From NCBI GenBank assembly GCA_045580775.1, contig JAZNOK010000129.1, forward strand, positions 1 through 13,815: a stretch of 13,815 nucleotides of DNA. Direction: 5' to 3'. Within the stretch, counting starts at the first letter, position 1. The number at the start of each line of letters is the position of its first letter. The stretch comes from JAZMZS01 sp045580775 (lineage in GTDB: Bacteria; Bacillota; Clostridia; Oscillospirales; CAG-272). Made by a program: the position numbers and the translations under genes. Positions 6,724 to 13,815 of this stretch are shown here, piece after piece. The notes under the pieces are model-generated. The model was not told the origin of the DNA and ran no database searches. It saw nothing but the letters and a program-made list of their open reading frames with translations.

Positions 6724-9700
6724 TCAGTATACCTGAGTGAAGCCGCCAGACTTTTGCCTGAGGGTCATTGGGTTGATATCAGCTGTATAAACGGTAGCCA
6801 GATTTGCAGGGTGCTTCGAGCCGTTTCCTATGGTTACTCCGCTTGAGTCAACGGTATATGGCTCTACAAATGCATCTCTGCCGCTTTTTGTGTCGGTTCC
6901 CGTGTATGCGTGGTAGCATATCCATCTCTGTCCGGATGTGTCGGTAACATAGGAAGCGTGTCCGCATCCGTTTATCTGTCCGTTTTTAGAAAAGATTGGT
7001 GTAGGAGATTTTTTCCAGTTCGCTATATCCAGAGGATCTCCGCCCATATACTTGAGCTGACCTAAACTATAAAATGTCGTCCAATATCCTGAACCGGAAT
7101 ATATGATATATACAGATCCGTCATCACCGTATACCGCAGTTCCGCCTTCTACTACCTTCGGCCAGATTTTGCCGGTTGACTGGCTGACTGCGTGCCCCTT
7201 CATCTCCCAGTCGTATTCGGACTTGCATATTACATGAGACTGTCCTACTATGGTCCAAGGGTTTGTCATTTTTACAAGGTTGATAGTCTGATGGAAGTCT
7301 ACCGTGCCTCTGCATGCTTCGGTTACATACATCATGTACAGCTGTCCGTTTATGATTATGTCAGTTTGACCGGCAGCCCATATATCATCAAATCCGGGAA
7401 TGTCTTTTGCCTCGATCCTCTGAGGAACATTGACCTCTCCTGTCACAGGATTGCCCCATCTGCCGAACAGATCGTTTCCGTCAAGGCACTTGATTACATA
7501 CATTCGGTGATTGACGTTATCTCCGTCATCGCACGCCACATAGCAGTACCAGCCTCCGTTGCCTTTGCCTATTTGCTCGTCTGTGTAATAATGGATTTCA
7601 GGCGACCATAGATTCTTAGACCATTCGTGACCGTCCTCAGGGTCGTAGATGATTTTTGTCTCAGCGTATGGCAGGTCGCCTATGTTTGCTGCACGTCTGA
7701 GTCTGAGCACAGAGCCTGCCGTAGCTATGTAGTAATAATAACCGTTGTTATAGAACAGCCATGGGTCTGCTCCGTCCCCTTGTACGGGATTTGAGAAATT
7801 ATATGTGCCCGTTTGGACAGCATCAAGATCTACTTTGCTGTTAAGAGTAGACGACATGCCGCCCGAGAGTCCTTCGCTGCCTGTGAGTCTGACCAGATGT
7901 CCGAATTCTCCCCCATTAAGATTGACATTGAAGCTGCCGGAGAATGTTCCTGCTGTAGAGGATGAGACAGCTATCGCTGAGTAGAAAATGCCGCCGTTCA
8001 ATGTGAGGTGCACGTTTGAATTAAAGCTGTAGGAGCTGCTTTCAATGCCGGAAGCTACGATACCGCCAAAGAAGGTGCCGCCGTTTATCACGGCTTTGAT
8101 ATCTCCGCTGTGTGACAGTGATGAGCCGAGGGTGAGCTTTTCAGTAAAGCGGCCGCCGTTTACCGTGAGATCTACGGTGTAGTTTGTACTTGCCGCGGCG
8201 GCTGTCCCTCCGCGGACTCTCTGCCAGGTGCCGCTGTTGATAGTAAGCTCGGTACGAGCGTTGTTTTGTGCCTTGTTCGATCCTCCCATGACGGAGAGAT
8301 AATTTGCTTCTTCGTTCAGACGCAGGCAAACAATGCCTTCTCCCATGGTGAGCTTGTGGTTGTGAGCAAATATTGATTTGTAGCTTGACGCACTTTGCAG
8401 CTCTATATGCTCAAAGTGCGTATCGCCTCCGAGGGAAAAGTCATTTCTAAACAGGAGTGCCGCATCGTTTTGCCTTGCGTAATCAACTCCGCCGTACTTT
8501 GATGTGATAGTAATTTTCCCCGAGTTTGTATATGTTATACCGCCGGGCATCTCGGTCAGTCCTGCAACGACCACGGTTCCTCCCTCCGAGAGAGCTTTGA
8601 GTGCTTTTGTGATGGACGAGGGGTCTGAGGGACTTGTTCCGTTACCGGAAGCTCCGCCCTTTACATACATTACTTTTTGTGCGGAGTTGCTCTCGCTCTT
8701 ATATACAGACACGGTCATTGCCGCATCGAAGTGCTCTGCGAGATTATGGACCTCGTTTTCACTGAATTTACCGTCAGAGTATATAAACAGCTTTGCTCCT
8801 CCTGCTTTTTTTGCATCTGCTTTTATATCGAGGTTGTAGTAGGAAACATTAGCTGATCTCAGCTTTGTACCGCTGAGTGATACTATTGCATCGCCGTACA
8901 CATTGTTGATGTTCAGAAGATTTACGGTTCCTCCGATCAGATCAATGACGGCGTCTCCTGACAGGGAGCGTGTTACTTCTCCTGCGGCACATATTTCATT
9001 TATCTCTCCGCCGCGGATAGTGATATATGCATCTTTTGATGTATGGTTGGATGTAGTACCGCCGTATACTGTTTTTATGTTTCCTCCGTTTATCTCTATG
9101 TAGTGATAACCGGAAAATATCAGTTCGTTTCCGCCTGATGCTTTTTGTCTTGACCCGCCTATAACAGAGTAGAAGTTTCCGCTGTCTATTCTGATATGTG
9201 AGTTCTTGGTCGTATCAGCATTTGAAGCCGGATTTTGGTATCCGCCTACCACATACGCACCGTTACCGCTTGATGTATTTGTCAGCTTTACTTCTTTTCC
9301 AAAGGTGATATAGTTGTAGTTGGCAACAAAGTTCACGGTGCCTTTGTAATTTATAGAAACAGACTCGAACTTCGTATTTCCCGAAAGTATGAATCTGTAG
9401 GCCCCCGAGAACGTAATACATCCGCCCTCAGAGGTCAGTGTGACATTTTTCTGATGAGCAGGTTCTGTGAAATGCCCGTTTAGCGTGTAGTTGTCACACA
9501 GTACGATACGAGCTGAGTTTCCGTCAAGAGCTTCTGCCGATTTGTAGGCTTGCTCGAGGGTTTTTACAGCTTTTGCAGCTTCTTTGCCGCTGTTGCTGTC
9601 TTTTCCGGAGGAGTAGCTGACGTATATTTTGTTTTGCGTTACTGAAGGGGTATCTGCAGGGGTATCTGCAGGGGGATCCTCAGGAAAAGTGACAGGGGGT

Positions 9701-10143
9701 ACGTTGCTTAGTGTGTCGTCAGGACGTTCCGACCCTGAAGGACGGTTTTCCCCGGAAGTATCTTGAGGTGTCTGGGGGGTATTTCCTGAACTTGTGCCCG
9801 GGGAGACCGAGGGAGCTTCTCCTGATGCAGGAGGAGTGTGCTCGCCTGTGACTGATGACGCACCCGAGTCTGTAGATGCGTCGGTCGATGCCGACGTATC
9901 AGATGGTGCAGATGTGTCAGAGCCTGCCTGTGTACCGCTTTCAGATGAGTCGGGGTATGTATCGTGGGATGTTCCGTCAGTACCATCTTGCGAATCGTCC
10001 GGATCGGAGATCATGTCCGTTTGCACTTCGAAGCTTTCTGAGTCAACAATGTTGACGTCATCCTCCTTTGAGCATGATATCAAAGGAGACGCAAGCATGC
10101 ACGATAAAAGCACCAGTGCCGTGAGTCGTGTGGATTGTTTCAT
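6724..10143 (-). CDS. Surface lipoprotein with two beta-helix modules and a GH43 glycosidase domain
   Basis: I start this 1139-residue protein at the ATG at 10143, because it gives a classic lipoprotein signal (lipobox L21-I-S-C24) and has AAAGGA nine bases upstream; an upstream Met at 10185 has no ribosome site and lies about 12 nt from the predicted transcript start. Residues 25-170 are a Ser/Thr/Asp/Pro-rich linker. Two glycine-rich beta-helix modules follow (about 172-480 and 491-785), each opening with a Y-V-x(3)-G strand and containing INGG/LNGG ladders. Residues about 788-1125 are a GH43 five-bladed propeller: GADPW with catalytic base D793, NLWSPEIHY (844-852), VVEGG with acid E999, and GCGH with H1062. 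GH43 enzymes release arabinose or xylose from plant polymers. The place of the usual third Asp (in WAxD) is G925, with D928 three residues on. It is predicted to be anchored outside the membrane. Confidence 0.88.
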   Translation of the reverse strand: MKQSTRLTALVLLSCMLASPLISCSKEDDVNIVDSESFEVQTDMISDPDDSQDGTDGTSHDTYPDSSESGTQAGSDTSAPSDTSASTDASTDSGASSVTGEHTPPASGEAPSVSPGTSSGNTPQTPQDTSGENRPSGSERPDDTLSNVPPVTFPEDPPADTPADTPSVTQNKIYVSYSSGKDSNSGKEAAKAVKTLEQAYKSAEALDGNSARIVLCDNYTLNGHFTEPAHQKNVTLTSEGGCITFSGAYRFILSGNTKFESVSINYKGTVNFVANYNYITFGKEVKLTNTSSGNGAYVVGGYQNPASNADTTKNSHIRIDSGNFYSVIGGSRQKASGGNELIFSGYHYIEINGGNIKTVYGGTTSNHTSKDAYITIRGGEINEICAAGEVTRSLSGDAVIDLIGGTVNLLNINNVYGDAIVSLSGTKLRSANVSYYNLDIKADAKKAGGAKLFIYSDGKFSENEVHNLAEHFDAAMTVSVYKSESNSAQKVMYVKGGASGNGTSPSDPSSITKALKALSEGGTVVVAGLTEMPGGITYTNSGKITITSKYGGVDYARQNDAALLFRNDFSLGGDTHFEHIELQSASSYKSIFAHNHKLTMGEGIVCLRLNEEANYLSVMGGSNKAQNNARTELTINSGTWQRVRGGTAAAASTNYTVDLTVNGGRFTEKLTLGSSLSHSGDIKAVINGGTFFGGIVASGIESSSYSFNSNVHLTLNGGIFYSAIAVSSSTAGTFSGSFNVNLNGGEFGHLVRLTGSEGLSGGMSSTLNSKVDLDAVQTGTYNFSNPVQGDGADPWLFYNNGYYYYIATAGSVLRLRRAANIGDLPYAETKIIYDPEDGHEWSKNLWSPEIHYYTDEQIGKGNGGWYCYVACDDGDNVNHRMYVIKCLDGNDLFGRWGNPVTGEVNVPQRIEAKDIPGFDDIWAAGQTDIIINGQLYMMYVTEACRGTVDFHQTINLVKMTNPWTIVGQSHVICKSEYDWEMKGHAVSQSTGKIWPKVVEGGTAVYGDDGSVYIIYSGSGYWTTFYSLGQLKYMGGDPLDIANWKKSPTPIFSKNGQINGCGHASYVTDTSGQRWICYHAYTGTDTKSGRDAFVEPYTVDSSGVTIGNGSKHPANLATVYTADINPMTLRQKSGGFTQVY
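9647..9670. repeat. Two tandem 12-bp repeats in the lipoprotein linker
   Basis: GGGGTATCTGCA occurs twice in a row (9647-9658 and 9659-9670), followed by a degenerate third start. On the coding strand it encodes the repeated ADTP units of the Pro/Thr-rich linker. It is in frame, so slippage would lengthen or shorten the linker without breaking the gene. Confidence 0.7.
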
Positions 10144-10203
10144 TTTTTGAGGTCCTTTCCGGTCATATATATCGTACAACCGCATATTGTGTATCTAGTT
10201 ATT

Positions 10204-10231
10204 ATTATACACAAAAGTGTCGTTATTTCAA
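10204..10231 (-). promoter_or_regulatory. Promoter of the GH43-PiT-DUF47 unit
   Basis: Read leftward, TTGAAA (10231-10226) and TATAAT (10209-10204) are separated by 16 bp; the start would be near 10197, giving a leader of about 54 nt. A small inverted repeat ACAC-AAAA-GTGT (10209-10220) sits in the spacer and touches the -10 box, and might be an operator half-site arrangement or chance. The remaining middle of this 254-bp divergent gap (about 10232-10340) holds nothing I recognise. Confidence 0.6.
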
Positions 10232-10340
10232 GAGAAAGAGAGCAAAAGTATGTTTTTCTGTATGCTGTCTACTGTAATTTGTTAGCTTTGACAAGGGATG
10301 GTACGGTTTTTCTGAGGTTCACGGAATCCGGGTAATAATC

Positions 10341-10370
10341 TTGACAGAGTGTCATACGTTTTGGTATACT
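10341..10370 (+). promoter_or_regulatory. Sigma-A promoter with extended -10 for the radical SAM gene
   Basis: TTGACA (10341-10346) and TATACT (10365-10370) are separated by 18 bp, with TGG at 10362-10364 as an extended -10. Transcription would start near 10377, leaving a leader of only about 20 nt. An inverted repeat TGACA-GAG-TGTCA (10342-10354) overlaps the -35 box. Confidence 0.7.
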
Positions 10371-10397
10371 GAATTTATACTATGCCCCTAGGAGAAC

Positions 10398-11240
10398 ATG
10401 ATGGCAAATAAAGCTTTTGTGGAAATAACGAATATATGTAATCTGGCATGCAGTTTTTGCCATGGAACAAAGCGTCCTCCACGCATGATGACAAGGCGGG
10501 AGTTTGAGCGTGCGGCATCAGAACTGCGTCCTTTTTGCGAGTATATCTATTTTCACCTGCTCGGAGAGCCTTTGCTTCATCCTTTGCTTGGTGAGTTCTT
10601 CGATATTGCGGGCGAATTGGGTTTTAAGGTGATCATCACCACAAACGGCACTCTTTTGAATGAGAGGGCGGAGCTGTTGCTCGGGGCAGGTGCTTTGCAC
10701 AAGGTAAGCATCTCACTGCATTCTTTCGAGGCAAATGACAGAGAGCGTAAGCTCGGAGAGTATCTGGATATGTGCTTTGATTTTTGCCGCCTTGCAGCTG
10801 ATCGGGGAATTATCGCTGTGATGCGGCTCTGGAATGAGGGAGGAGAGCAAAAGCTCAATGAGGATATTATCTCTCGTATGCATGAGTATTTTCGCGGCGA
10901 GTGGAAACAGATCTACAGCGGATATAAGCTCTGCGAGAGGGTGTTTTTGGAGTGGGGAGAGCACTTTGAATGGCCTGATATGGATGCATCGGTTATGGAA
11001 AGCGGTATATCGTGCTACGGTGCGAGAGATCAGATAGGGGTGCTCTGCGACGGTACGGTAGTACCGTGTTGCCTTGATGCGGAGGGGGATATTTCGCTTG
11101 GCAACATCTACACGGATACGCTCGGAGATATTCTTGCCTCGGACAGGGCTACAGCACTCAAACGTTCCTTTGAGCGGAGATGTGTTACGGAACCGCTGTG
11201 TCTTCGGTGCGGTTACTCTCATCAAAAACGATACAGATGA
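10398..11240 (+). CDS. Radical SAM protein with SPASM domain
   Basis: A 280-residue cytosolic iron-sulfur enzyme. The N-terminal C14-x3-C18-x2-C21 binds the 4Fe-4S cluster that cleaves S-adenosylmethionine; LLGEPLLHP (54-62) is the GGE-like motif and TTNGTLL (81-87) follows in the barrel. The C-terminal third has SPASM-type cysteines: C206, C217, C224/C225 (CDGTVVPCC), C262, C268 and C271, which would hold one or two auxiliary clusters. SPASM enzymes commonly modify peptides or proteins, but no precursor peptide, protease or exporter is visible beside it, so the substrate is unknown. Two ATGs are adjacent; the second (10401) is better spaced (6 nt) from AGGAG (10390-10394) than the first (3 nt), so the protein may be one residue shorter. 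It is transcribed divergently from the GH43 lipoprotein and appears monocistronic. Confidence 0.88.
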   Translation: MMANKAFVEITNICNLACSFCHGTKRPPRMMTRREFERAASELRPFCEYIYFHLLGEPLLHPLLGEFFDIAGELGFKVIITTNGTLLNERAELLLGAGALHKVSISLHSFEANDRERKLGEYLDMCFDFCRLAADRGIIAVMRLWNEGGEQKLNEDIISRMHEYFRGEWKQIYSGYKLCERVFLEWGEHFEWPDMDASVMESGISCYGARDQIGVLCDGTVVPCCLDAEGDISLGNIYTDTLGDILASDRATALKRSFERRCVTEPLCLRCGYSHQKRYR

Positions 11241-11350
11241 GATTTACAACTCGGCATTATTGTGATTTTTGTTAACAAAGTACACATATATAATCGAACT
11301 TGATGAAAAACTTCTGCTTGTATCTATGAAAATGTGTTAAACATTACTCC

Positions 11351-11379
11351 TTGCATTATCTTGGAACGTAAGGTATAAT
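11351..11379 (+). promoter_or_regulatory. Promoter of the DUF1538/PII-like operon
   Basis: TTGCAT (11351-11356) and TATAAT (11374-11379) are separated by 17 bp. The -10 is perfect (a second overlapping TATAAT starts at 11379), the -35 matches three of six. The start would be near 11386, about 28 nt before the gene. No strong terminator for the radical SAM gene is visible in 11241-11350, so some read-through is possible. Confidence 0.5.
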
Positions 11380-11400
11380 ATAATGTGAAATTAAAAGGGC

Positions 11401-11406
11401 AGGTGG
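11401..11406 (+). promoter_or_regulatory. Ribosome binding site that selects a GTG start
   Basis: AGGTGG lies seven bases before the GTG at 11414 and no ATG in this frame is near; the next in-frame Met lies inside the first membrane region, so GTG is the likely start. Confidence 0.6.
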
Positions 11407-11413
11407 TGAGTGA

Positions 11414-12952
11414 GTGCCATTTCAAATTAATCCAAAACTGAAAGAAAAAACTCTTGAATCTCTGGCCGCGGTCCTTCCTATTACCGGAATAGTGCTGTTT
11501 ATCAGTATCTTCTTGGTTCCGATGGATCTGGGCAGTGTTTTTATGTTTCTTGTCGGTTCGTTTTTGCTGATTTTGGGAATGGGCTTTTTCCAGCTGGGAG
11601 CGGAGATGGCAATGACCCGTATCGGAGAGGGAATCGGAGTTCAGATATCCAGAACAAAATCAGCCATCCTCATAGTGCTCATCGGTTTTGTAATGGGACT
11701 GATAATCACAATATCAGAGCCTGACCTGCAGGTACTTGCCGAACAAGTCCCGTCGGTGCCTAATCTTGTGATGGTCTTGACTGTGGCTGTAGGTGTAGGG
11801 TTATTTCTTGCTTTGGCTATTGTCAGAATAAGGTATCAGATAGATCTATCGGTCATGTTGATAGTGCTCTATGCTATAGTAATACTGCTGTCGGCTTTTG
11901 TTCCCGCGGAATTTCTCGCGGTAGCTTTTGACTCGGGCGGTGTAACGACAGGTCCGATGACTGTTCCTTTCATCATGGCTCTCGGTGTCGGTCTTGCGTC
12001 TGTCCGTTCGGACAAGAACGCTGCGAGTGACTCCTTCGGTCTTGTTGCTTTGTCCAGTGTAGGGCCGATACTCGCGGTAATGATCCTCGGATGCTTTTAC
12101 AAACCTACCGGAGCTGATGTGGGGCTTACGCATATTCCTGATGTGGAGAATACTCAGCAGGTCGCCAGAGAGTTCGGTGTTGGATTTGCTCACTATGCAG
12201 AGGAGGTCGCGATCTCTCTTGCACCCATTATAGGTGTGTTTATCATTTTCCAGCTCATCAGCCGCAGATTTAAAAAGAGACATATCAAGAAGATCGCGGT
12301 TGGTCTTTTGTACACTTTTATCGGACTGTTTGTCTTTTTGTGCGGAGTCAATATCGGCTTTGCTCCTGTGGGATCGGCTCTCGGAGAGGAGCTCGCCACC
12401 CTTCCGTACAACTGGGTGCTTGTACCTATCGGCATGCTTATCGGTTACTACATAGTAAAGGCAGAGCCGGCTATCCAGGTGCTAAATCACCAGGTTGAGA
12501 GTGTTACTGACGGTGCTATCTCGGTAAAAACAATGAACCGTGCGATGTCCATCGGTGTATCGGTTTCGGTGGGACTGGCGATGCTCAGGATACTGACTGG
12601 TATTCCAATAGGATGGATAATCATACCCGGATACATAATCGCTCTTGTAATGTCCAGATTTGTTCCGAAGATATTTGTCGGTATTGCGTTTGACTCGGGT
12701 GGAGTTGCAAGCGGTCCTATGACATCTACTTTCTTGCTTCCGCTAAGCATAGGAACATGTGTGGCTGTCGGAGGTAATCTCATGACGGATGCGTTCGGTG
12801 TTGTTGCACTTGTTGCTTTAACTCCTCTTATTGCAATACAGATAATGGGACTTGTGTACAACTACAGAAAAGACAAGATCCGCAAGAGTATCGTTGTCAA
12901 TGCGGCTATGCTTGCTGACAGCGATGAGATCATAGATTTCGAGGAGGTGTGA
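11414..12952 (+). CDS. Duplicated DUF1538 integral membrane protein, probable transporter
   Basis: A 512-residue protein of about a dozen hydrophobic helices built as two homologous halves. Each half has an acidic-Pro motif (SEPDLQVL, 101-108; AEPAIQVL, 350-357), an unwound-helix motif AFDSGG-x2-(T/S)GPMT (171-182 and 425-436), and a (S/T)D-x-FGLVAL-type segment (205-212 and 458-465). This internal repeat with polar breaks in helices is typical of secondary transporters. From memory, DUF1538 protein pairs have been reported as cation/proton antiporters, so ion exchange is a fair but unproven guess. The C-terminal tail (about 485-512) is charged and probably cytoplasmic, and could contact a soluble regulator. 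Translation starts at GTG 11414. The next gene follows after 3 bp with its ribosome site inside this one. Confidence 0.85.
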   Translation: MPFQINPKLKEKTLESLAAVLPITGIVLFISIFLVPMDLGSVFMFLVGSFLLILGMGFFQLGAEMAMTRIGEGIGVQISRTKSAILIVLIGFVMGLIITISEPDLQVLAEQVPSVPNLVMVLTVAVGVGLFLALAIVRIRYQIDLSVMLIVLYAIVILLSAFVPAEFLAVAFDSGGVTTGPMTVPFIMALGVGLASVRSDKNAASDSFGLVALSSVGPILAVMILGCFYKPTGADVGLTHIPDVENTQQVAREFGVGFAHYAEEVAISLAPIIGVFIIFQLISRRFKKRHIKKIAVGLLYTFIGLFVFLCGVNIGFAPVGSALGEELATLPYNWVLVPIGMLIGYYIVKAEPAIQVLNHQVESVTDGAISVKTMNRAMSIGVSVSVGLAMLRILTGIPIGWIIIPGYIIALVMSRFVPKIFVGIAFDSGGVASGPMTSTFLLPLSIGTCVAVGGNLMTDAFGVVALVALTPLIAIQIMGLVYNYRKDKIRKSIVVNAAMLADSDEIIDFEEV

Positions 12953-12955
12953 TGC

Positions 12956-13657
12956 ATGAAGCTCCAAGGAAAAGATCCGGATATTAGACTGATGTTTTTG
13001 ATAGTATCGCAGAAGCTCGCAGGTAAGGCTGAGACACTTTTCTCTGAGTCGCACATTCCGATACAGTATCGTGCATCAGCGAAGGGAACGGCTCGAGGAG
13101 AGGTCGTTGACATGCTTGGTCTTGACGGCGTGGATAAGACGGTGTTTTTGAGTCTTCTGCCTAAGAGTGCGGCTGACAGCATGTTGAATAAAATGCAAAA
13201 CCGCCTCTATCTCGGAACTCCCAATACAGGCGTTGCGTTTACTGTGCCTTTATCTGCGGCAACTGCGGGACTTACCCGTATGATGCAGTCGTTGGACACC
13301 AAAACAGAAAAATTGACTGAGGGTGATGTAACAATGGGTAAAAAATATACAATGATAATGGCTTTTGTCAATCAGGGCTTTAGCGAGGATGTAATGTCAG
13401 CTGCAAAGCCGGCAGGTGCGTCAGGCGGAACGGTATTTCACTCGAGAAGAGTAGAAAACGAGGAATCAATGCAGTTCTGGGGAATACCGATACAGCAGGA
13501 GCGTGAGATAGTACTTATCCTTGCTGCAAACGAAAACAAGGTTGCGATAATGAAAGCTATCAGCGACAAGTGCGGTATTCAGAGTGATGCTCACGGCGTT
13601 GTGATATCGCTGCCTGTGGATGATGTGGCAGGACTCAATAAGGATATCGAACAGTAA
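12956..13657 (+). CDS. Tandem PII-like signalling protein paired with DUF1538
   Basis: This 233-residue soluble protein starts 3 bp after the DUF1538 stop; its ribosome site GGAGGT (12942-12947) lies within the upstream gene, implying translational coupling. It contains two ferredoxin-like PII-type domains: about 8-112 (strand LMFLIVSQKLAGKAETLF, GVAFTVPLS near the end) and about 127-224 (strand YTMIMAFVNQG, a loop with GASGGTVFHSRR, then EREIVLILA, and GVVISLP). Ordinary PII proteins have one domain of about 112 residues and form trimers, so the doubled length is notable. PII and PII-like proteins bind small ligands (nucleotides, sometimes bicarbonate) and gate a membrane protein; here the obvious partner is the adjacent transporter. 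The classical T-loop and its tyrosine are not visible, so the ligand is open. Confidence 0.82.
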   Translation: MKLQGKDPDIRLMFLIVSQKLAGKAETLFSESHIPIQYRASAKGTARGEVVDMLGLDGVDKTVFLSLLPKSAADSMLNKMQNRLYLGTPNTGVAFTVPLSAATAGLTRMMQSLDTKTEKLTEGDVTMGKKYTMIMAFVNQGFSEDVMSAAKPAGASGGTVFHSRRVENEESMQFWGIPIQQEREIVLILAANENKVAIMKAISDKCGIQSDAHGVVISLPVDDVAGLNKDIEQ

Positions 13658-13674
13658 AACATCAGCTGCAAAAC

Positions 13675-13711
13675 ACGGAGAGCCGGTCCCGGCTCTCCGT
13701 ACAAGTGTTTT
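13675..13711 (+). terminator. Rho-independent terminator of the DUF1538/PII-like operon
   Basis: ACGGAGAGCC (13675-13684) pairs perfectly over 10 bp with GGCTCTCCGT (13691-13700) around a 6-nt loop. The T tract (TGTTTT, to 13711) comes slightly late, but outer arms AAAACAC (13670-13676) and GTGTTTT (13705-13711) offer an extended or alternative pairing. Confidence 0.8.
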
Positions 13712-13737
13712 AATATACACAGAAGAAAATTTTATCA

Positions 13738-13766
13738 TTGACAAACCGACTGCAGTGTGGTAAAAT
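13738..13766 (+). promoter_or_regulatory. Strong promoter of the tRNA-Leu gene
   Basis: TTGACA (13738-13743) is a perfect -35, separated by 17 bp from TAAAAT (13761-13766), with TGG at 13758-13760 as an extended -10. The start would be near 13773, about 25 nt before the tRNA, as expected for a stable-RNA promoter. Confidence 0.75.
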
Positions 13767-13797
13767 ACCATCGTTGCAAAATAAAGAAATAATAAAT

Positions 13798-13815
13798 GCG
13801 GGCGTGGCGGAATTG
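13798..13815 (+). tRNA. tRNA-Leu, 5' end only (cut by window edge)
   Basis: The last 18 bases read as the acceptor strand and D-arm start of a bacterial tRNA-Leu (GCGGGCGTGGCGGAATTG), right after a near-ideal promoter. The anticodon lies outside the window. Confidence 0.8.

Noticed and set aside
6307..6846. A 179-codon open frame on the + strand across the PiT gene and the end of the GH43 gene.
   Set aside because: It lies opposite two well-supported genes with clear family motifs and has no recognisable domain of its own.
9794..10150. A 118-codon open frame on the + strand opposite the lipoprotein linker.
   Set aside because: It is the antisense image of a low-complexity Ser/Thr/Asp/Pro-rich coding stretch and has no ribosome binding site or domain.
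10144..10185. An upstream Met that would lengthen the lipoprotein by 14 residues.
   Set aside because: It has no ribosome site, lies almost at the predicted transcript start, and would spoil the lipoprotein signal peptide.
10713..11225. A 170-codon open frame on the - strand within the radical SAM gene.
   Set aside because: The + strand frame has complete cysteine motifs, a promoter and a ribosome site; the opposite frame has none.
11302..11328. A tiny frame (ATG AAA AAC TTC TGC ...) after the radical SAM gene, considered as a modified-peptide precursor.
   Set aside because: It encodes only eight residues and lacks a ribosome binding site.

Overview
The window looks like chromosomal DNA of an anaerobic, fibre-degrading member of the Clostridia, most likely Ruminococcaceae/Oscillospiraceae. 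Pointers are a secreted esterase-type protein ending in a type I dockerin (the plug module of cellulosomes), a large surface lipoprotein with a GH43 arabinofuranosidase/xylosidase-type domain, strong AGGAGG-type ribosome binding sites, consensus sigma-A promoters and moderate GC content. I see no phage, transposon, CRISPR array or rRNA. The only RNA gene is the first 18 bases of a tRNA-Leu at the right edge.

Layout: (1) 1-1674 (+), 3' part of a dockerin-bearing SGNH-hydrolase/beta-helix protein, closed by a terminator. (2) 1783-3872 (+), a strong extended -10 promoter driving two genes 10 bp apart: a CARF-domain nuclease of the Card1/Can2 (DUF1887) family and a cytosolic DUF4886 SGNH hydrolase. 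(3) 3905-4731 (+), a single short-chain dehydrogenase whose predicted -10 box overlaps a perfect 14-bp palindrome; a bidirectional terminator follows. (4) 10231-5001 (-), a probable three-gene unit: GH43 lipoprotein, PiT phosphate transporter, and its DUF47/PhoU-like partner. (5) 10341-11240 (+), a divergently transcribed radical SAM/SPASM protein. (6) 11351-13711 (+), a two-gene operon of a duplicated DUF1538 membrane protein and a tandem PII-like protein, with a terminator. (7) 13738-13815 (+), a very strong promoter and the start of a tRNA-Leu gene.

How the parts fit: the two outward-facing polysaccharide proteins (dockerin protein and GH43 lipoprotein) carry related glycine-rich beta-helix modules, three copies in all, suggesting a shared substrate-binding or surface-display module. 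The PiT/DUF47 and DUF1538/PII-like pairs are each a transporter plus a soluble partner of a kind known to regulate membrane transport. The most unusual locus is the CARF nuclease: it belongs to a family normally activated by cyclic oligoadenylate from type III CRISPR systems, but stands alone here, differs at the CARF signature and the ExK active-site motif, and is paired with an SGNH hydrolase.
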